NCBI GenBank assembly: GCA_002482405.1
Contig: DLFX01000001.1
Span: 5,448 to 21,980, forward strand
Length of the DNA stretch: 16,533 nt
Source: Firmicutes bacterium UBA7709
Lineage (GTDB): Bacteria; Bacillota_A; Clostridia; Peptostreptococcales; Anaerovoracaceae
Direction: 5' to 3'
Below, one piece after another: positions 13,829 through 16,533 of this stretch; position 1 is the stretch's first letter; every line of letters starts with the position of its first letter. Below the pieces are notes generated by a model, which was not told the origin of the DNA, did not search any database, and saw only the letters and a program-made list of their open reading frames with translations. A program made the translations under genes and the position numbers.

Positions 13829-14401
13829 CAGGCGTTTCGCCTCTTCCAGATCATGAGTCACAAAGAGGACCGTCAGCTCTTTTTCCTTCCAGATTTTCAG
13901 CAGGAGTTCATATGCGATCTCCTTGTTTTCCCTGTCCAGGCTGGTAAACGGTTCGTCCATGAGAAGCACCTTGCAGCCTACCGCCAACGCTCTGGCCAGC
14001 GCGCCCCTCTGCTTCATGCCCCCCGACAGCTGGTGAGGATAGTACTGATAAAACTCAAGGAGACCCACCTCGGAAAGAACCTCTCTGGTCTTTTCTTCCG
14101 CCCGGTCTTTACCAATCCCTTTCTCAGCCTTTTGAATGGCGTAGCAAAGGTTGCTGCCCAGAGTCCTCCAGGGAAATAGCTGGTTCGCGTCCTGAAAGAT
14201 CATGAAAATATCACGGGAAGGCTTTGAGGCTCCGTCAAAACCGCCGATGATCTTGAGCAAAGTCGTCTTGCCACAGCCCGACGGTCCGATGATGGAAGCA
14301 AAGCTGCCGCTGGGTATGTGGATCGACAGATTGTCAAGCACCCTGACACATCCTTCTTCATGGAGATATTCCTTTGTGATTCCGTTTAATTTGATGTCCA
14401 T
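13778..14401 (-). CDS. ABC transporter ATP-binding protein (SsuB/TauB type), short form
   Basis: Cytoplasmic ATPase driving the adjacent permease. Motifs are all present: Walker A GPSGCGKT (39-46), Q-loop Gln70 (IFQDANQLFPW), ABC signature LSGGMKQR (125-132), Walker B VLLMDEP (145-151) and H-loop His183 (VTHD). FQxxxLFPWRTL matches the nitrate/sulfonate/taurine-type importers. At 207 residues it is shorter than the usual 240-260. About 12 residues are missing between Walker A and the Q-loop, where the family has a beta-hairpin (SGxVxxDGxxV); GGFDGASKPSRDIFMIFQ joins directly. The C-terminus is also short. ATG 14401 has AAAGGA about 11 bases upstream and overlaps the permease end by 16 bases. 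Its 3' end overlaps the convergent glycosyltransferase by 51 bases. Confidence 0.94.
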   Translation of the reverse strand: MDIKLNGITKEYLHEEGCVRVLDNLSIHIPSGSFASIIGPSGCGKTTLLKIIGGFDGASKPSRDIFMIFQDANQLFPWRTLGSNLCYAIQKAEKGIGKDRAEEKTREVLSEVGLLEFYQYYPHQLSGGMKQRGALARALAVGCKVLLMDEPFTSLDRENKEIAYELLLKIWKEKELTVLFVTHDLEEAKRLSGQILYFEDLNGKSPA

Positions 14402-15168
14402 TTCAATACCGTCCTTTTTTCGATCCAGTCGAACAGGACCCGTTCCACCAGAAATCCGATGAGGACCACCACCAGGATTCCGGCAAACAGGCCGGAGGTG
14501 TTCATGAAGGTCCGCTGCTTGAAAATATACCAGCCGATTCCCCCTTTCGTGCCGATGGCGCCGAACACCATCTCCGCGCCGATCAGCGCCCTCCAGCTCC
14601 GGGCAAAGGCGGTTTTCACCCCGGAGATCAAATAGGGAAGAGAAGCTTTCAGCTTGATTTCAAACGCGATCTCAATAGGCGACAGTTGCAAATTCCTTCC
14701 CACATCCAGATAGATCTGAGGGACCGCCTGAAATCCCGCGTTCAGATTGAGCAGCACCGGCCACAGCGCGGAATGCACAATGATGGCGATGATGCTCGCG
14801 TCTCCGGCTCCGAACCAGACGATGATCAGGGGCAGGAGAGCCAGGGCGGGGAGCGGATGTCCGATGGCGGAAAGCACTTTTACAAGCCCGGAGGCGAGGA
14901 GCCAGCGCTGGGCGGCCAGGGCCAAAAGGATGGCCGCAAGGACTGCAATCACGATGCCGGTGACGATCACCCGGAGTGAAAAATACAGTTGGTAGGCCAG
15001 CTCCCCGTGAAGGAAGGAATCCGCAAGGGTGGACGCCACGTCGCCGATGGACGGCAGCAGGAGCGGTGATACTCCTCCCGCCGTGGCGGCAAGCTCCCAG
15101 GCTGCCAGAATCACGAGGACCCAGAACAGGATCGCAAGCCTTTCTTTATTTTTCTTCACTGTTTTCAT
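14386..15168 (-). CDS. ABC transporter permease (SsuC/TauC type)
   Basis: A 260-residue inner-membrane permease of the binding-protein-dependent family, with about six membrane helices starting at LAILFWVLVILAAWELA. The cytoplasmic EAA loop that docks the ATPase is seen as KLKASLPYLISGVKTAFARSWRALIGAEM (about 183-211), characteristic of sulfonate/taurine/nitrate/thiamine-precursor importers. LPSIGDVASTL near residue 40 is also typical. ATG 15168 is chosen over an upstream in-frame ATG at 15237, which would lie inside the substrate-binding protein gene; AGAGGT precedes 15168. It sits 28 bases after the binding-protein gene and overlaps the ATPase gene by 16 bases, so all three are one operon. 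Confidence 0.95.
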   Translation of the reverse strand: MKTVKKNKERLAILFWVLVILAAWELAATAGGVSPLLLPSIGDVASTLADSFLHGELAYQLYFSLRVIVTGIVIAVLAAILLALAAQRWLLASGLVKVLSAIGHPLPALALLPLIIVWFGAGDASIIAIIVHSALWPVLLNLNAGFQAVPQIYLDVGRNLQLSPIEIAFEIKLKASLPYLISGVKTAFARSWRALIGAEMVFGAIGTKGGIGWYIFKQRTFMNTSGLFAGILVVVLIGFLVERVLFDWIEKRTVLKWTSN

Positions 15169-15196
15169 AAATACCTCTGTTGGAGATTGGAGCGCC

Positions 15197-16198
15197 TCAC
15201 TTGGACCCCTGGGGTTCAGGGAAAACCGCGTCCTCATAGCGGATGGGCTTCTTCAGCATTCCAATGCGGTACATCTCTTCCGCCAGCTTGTCGATCCCGG
15301 TCAGCCTCGTGGAATAGATAGTGCCGTTATATGTCATCTGTTTTTTCAGCGTCGCTTCGTCGACCCCATAGACCGGCGCCAGCGTGGCGACGGCCTCGTC
15401 CATATTGTTATTGATATAATCTGTCGCGGTGTTCAGAGCGCGGAGAATCGCGGCATATTCCTCGGGGTGCCCGTCGTGAAATTCCACAGTGGCCACCCCC
15501 GTGATAAAGGTAAAGGGCTGTCCCATAATTTCCTCGCCTGTGGTGACGATCTTCATACCGTGGGAAAGCTCTTCGTCGATGTAGGGCGGCGTTGAAAAGT
15601 GAGCTGTGATTTCCGTGCCTGCGATCAGCGCGTCCATGGCGTCCGGATGGGAAAGGGAAACGATCTGGTTGTCAAAATGGTTCGGATCGCCAAATTCACG
15701 GTCGCTTGCAATGCAGAGCAGAACGTGCTGGGTGGATCCCGGCGACAGGACTGCGATCCTGTCCGTATCGGAAAAATCCCGGAGAGAATTGACCTCAGGC
15801 CTGTTTGTGACAAGGGCGACCTCATTGGAAGAAATGCCGGTGGCATATTTCCACTCCATACCGTTATCGAGTCCGATCAGGACAGGGGCGGATCCCATAA
15901 ATCCGAAATCCACCTCTCCCGCAAGCATCGCCTCCCGGATCGGAGTAGGGCCGCCATATTGCTTCCAGTTGATCTTAATCCCCGGAAGCTCCTTCTCAAG
16001 CAGCTTCTGCTCCCTCATGATCTGAAGCGGAGCATAGGCGATGCCGTACTGCTCCGCGATGCCGATCTCCTTTCCGGAATCTTTTTTTGCACAGCCTGAC
16101 AAGGGCAGCACAATCAATCCGCAGAGCAGAAAAAAGAGCAGCGTGCCCCAAAGGGTTCTGGGGTGGAAAATATGTTTCTTTCCGGACAAATCTATCAT
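15197..16198 (-). CDS. ABC transporter substrate-binding lipoprotein (SsuA/THI5/NMT1-like)
   Basis: A 333-residue binding protein. A signal peptide with hydrophobic core TLLFFLLCGLIVLPLSGC gives the lipobox LSGC, anchoring it outside. The mature part follows the SsuA/NMT1 pattern: GIAEQYGIAYAPLQIMREQKLLEK at the start, then GGPTPIREAMLAGEVDFGFMGSAPVLIGLDNG, DRIAVLSPGSTQHVLL and ATDYINNN toward the end. These proteins collect small anions or heterocycles such as sulfonates, taurine, nitrate or pyrimidine precursors of thiamine; the ligand here is not clear. ATG 16198 lies 5 bases after AAGGTG and shares one base with the preceding stop (TGATG). GTG 16201 is an alternative too close to that site. 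The permease gene follows. Confidence 0.94.
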   Translation of the reverse strand: MIDLSGKKHIFHPRTLWGTLLFFLLCGLIVLPLSGCAKKDSGKEIGIAEQYGIAYAPLQIMREQKLLEKELPGIKINWKQYGGPTPIREAMLAGEVDFGFMGSAPVLIGLDNGMEWKYATGISSNEVALVTNRPEVNSLRDFSDTDRIAVLSPGSTQHVLLCIASDREFGDPNHFDNQIVSLSHPDAMDALIAGTEITAHFSTPPYIDEELSHGMKIVTTGEEIMGQPFTFITGVATVEFHDGHPEEYAAILRALNTATDYINNNMDEAVATLAPVYGVDEATLKKQMTYNGTIYSTRLTGIDKLAEEMYRIGMLKKPIRYEDAVFPEPQGSK

Positions 16199-16533
16199 CA
16201 CAACACCTTGTATAAATTGTTTCCTTTCTCATCCAGTATTTGAAGGCGGCGCTGAAACTGTTCCACAGCCCCGTCCACGGGGCCCGATTCTGAAAAGAAG
16301 ACACAATGTCCGAACCGGGCGGTGGCATTCTCGATCATGCCGATTTCATCGCCAGCCTGATAATTATACCCTGCGTCGATCACATGCTCCATTTTCAGTA
16401 TCTCCGAGAGAGGCGTGACCGACGCGATCCGTCCAGGGCCCGTAAACATCAGCTGAACGGAAGCCGTGCAGGGCAGCCTGGAGCAGTCAAAATCCATGAG
16501 GGGCGCCGTGTCGGCTTCCATCCCAAGAGAGAG
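16198..16533 (-). CDS. C-terminal part of a protein, possibly ATP-grasp-type ligase (cut by window edge)
   Basis: The frame is open from the right edge to TGA 16200-16198, giving at least 111 codons; an ATG at 16521 is internal and has no ribosome binding site. The peptide runs FTGPGRIASVTPLSEILKM, YQAGDEIGMIENATARFGHCVFF, then AVEQFQRRLQILDE. The order 'G-x-I, short hydrophobic strand, G-D-x-I, R-x-G-x-V-hydrophobic, A-x(6-8)-helix' is reminiscent of the last domain of ATP-grasp carboxylate-amine ligases, but no ATP-binding residues are inside the window, so this is tentative. It overlaps the binding-protein gene by one base and therefore belongs to the ABC transporter operon. If it is a ligase, it may act on the imported compound. 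Confidence 0.6.
   Translation of the reverse strand, partial: LSLGMEADTAPLMDFDCSRLPCTASVQLMFTGPGRIASVTPLSEILKMEHVIDAGYNYQAGDEIGMIENATARFGHCVFFSESGPVDGAVEQFQRRLQILDEKGNNLYKVL

Noticed and set aside
1..16533. CRISPR array, transposon, prophage, tRNA or rRNA
   Set aside because: I saw no regular repeat-spacer series, transposase or integrase motifs, terminal repeats, cloverleaf-like sequences or rRNA segments in any part of the window.

Overview
The window looks like chromosomal DNA of an anaerobic, low-to-moderate GC Firmicute, most likely a clostridium. The evidence is strong AGGAGG-type ribosome binding sites, TTGACA/TATAAT promoters, a SAM-I riboswitch on metK, a PerR-type regulator beside rubrerythrin, an aldo/keto reductase with ferredoxin-like cysteine clusters, and clostridial-type lipoproteins. 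I see no phage, transposon, CRISPR, rRNA or tRNA. The species cannot be fixed from the sequence alone.

Bases 1-3388 (minus strand) are a housekeeping block read metK, lysC, secA (only the first 27 codons of secA are present). metK has a consensus promoter, a SAM-I aptamer and an intrinsic terminator. lysC has its own promoter. A large hairpin closes lysC, and a secA promoter lies against its T tract. The secA leader holds a small open frame with an internal repeat whose copies differ only at synonymous positions, which is the most unusual signal here.

Bases 3389-5345 (plus strand) hold two uncharacterised cytoplasmic proteins, probably one transcript. Their promoter interlocks face to face with the metK promoter. 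Bases 5346-6592 are a peroxide-defence pair: perR, with an 11+1+11 operator palindrome over its own start site, and rubrerythrin.

Bases 6615-8643 (minus strand) are a tight three-gene operon: a NimA-like flavin-binding protein, a beta-lactamase-fold serine hydrolase, and a lipoprotein whose only recognisable domain resembles the SecD P1 head. An aldo/keto reductase with two CxxC-rich clusters is divergent from it (8809-9942). A perfect 38-bp palindrome follows.

Bases 10038-11920 (minus strand) encode two rhodanese-type lipoproteins, predicted to work outside the membrane. A divergent GT-C-type membrane glycosyltransferase (12176-13828) follows and overlaps, tail to tail, the last gene of an SsuABC/TauABC/NMT1-type ABC transporter operon (13778-16533, minus strand). 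That operon is headed by a gene running off the right edge, whose end looks like an ATP-grasp C-terminus. The transporter substrate is not determined; its ATPase lacks a short conserved segment between Walker A and the Q-loop.
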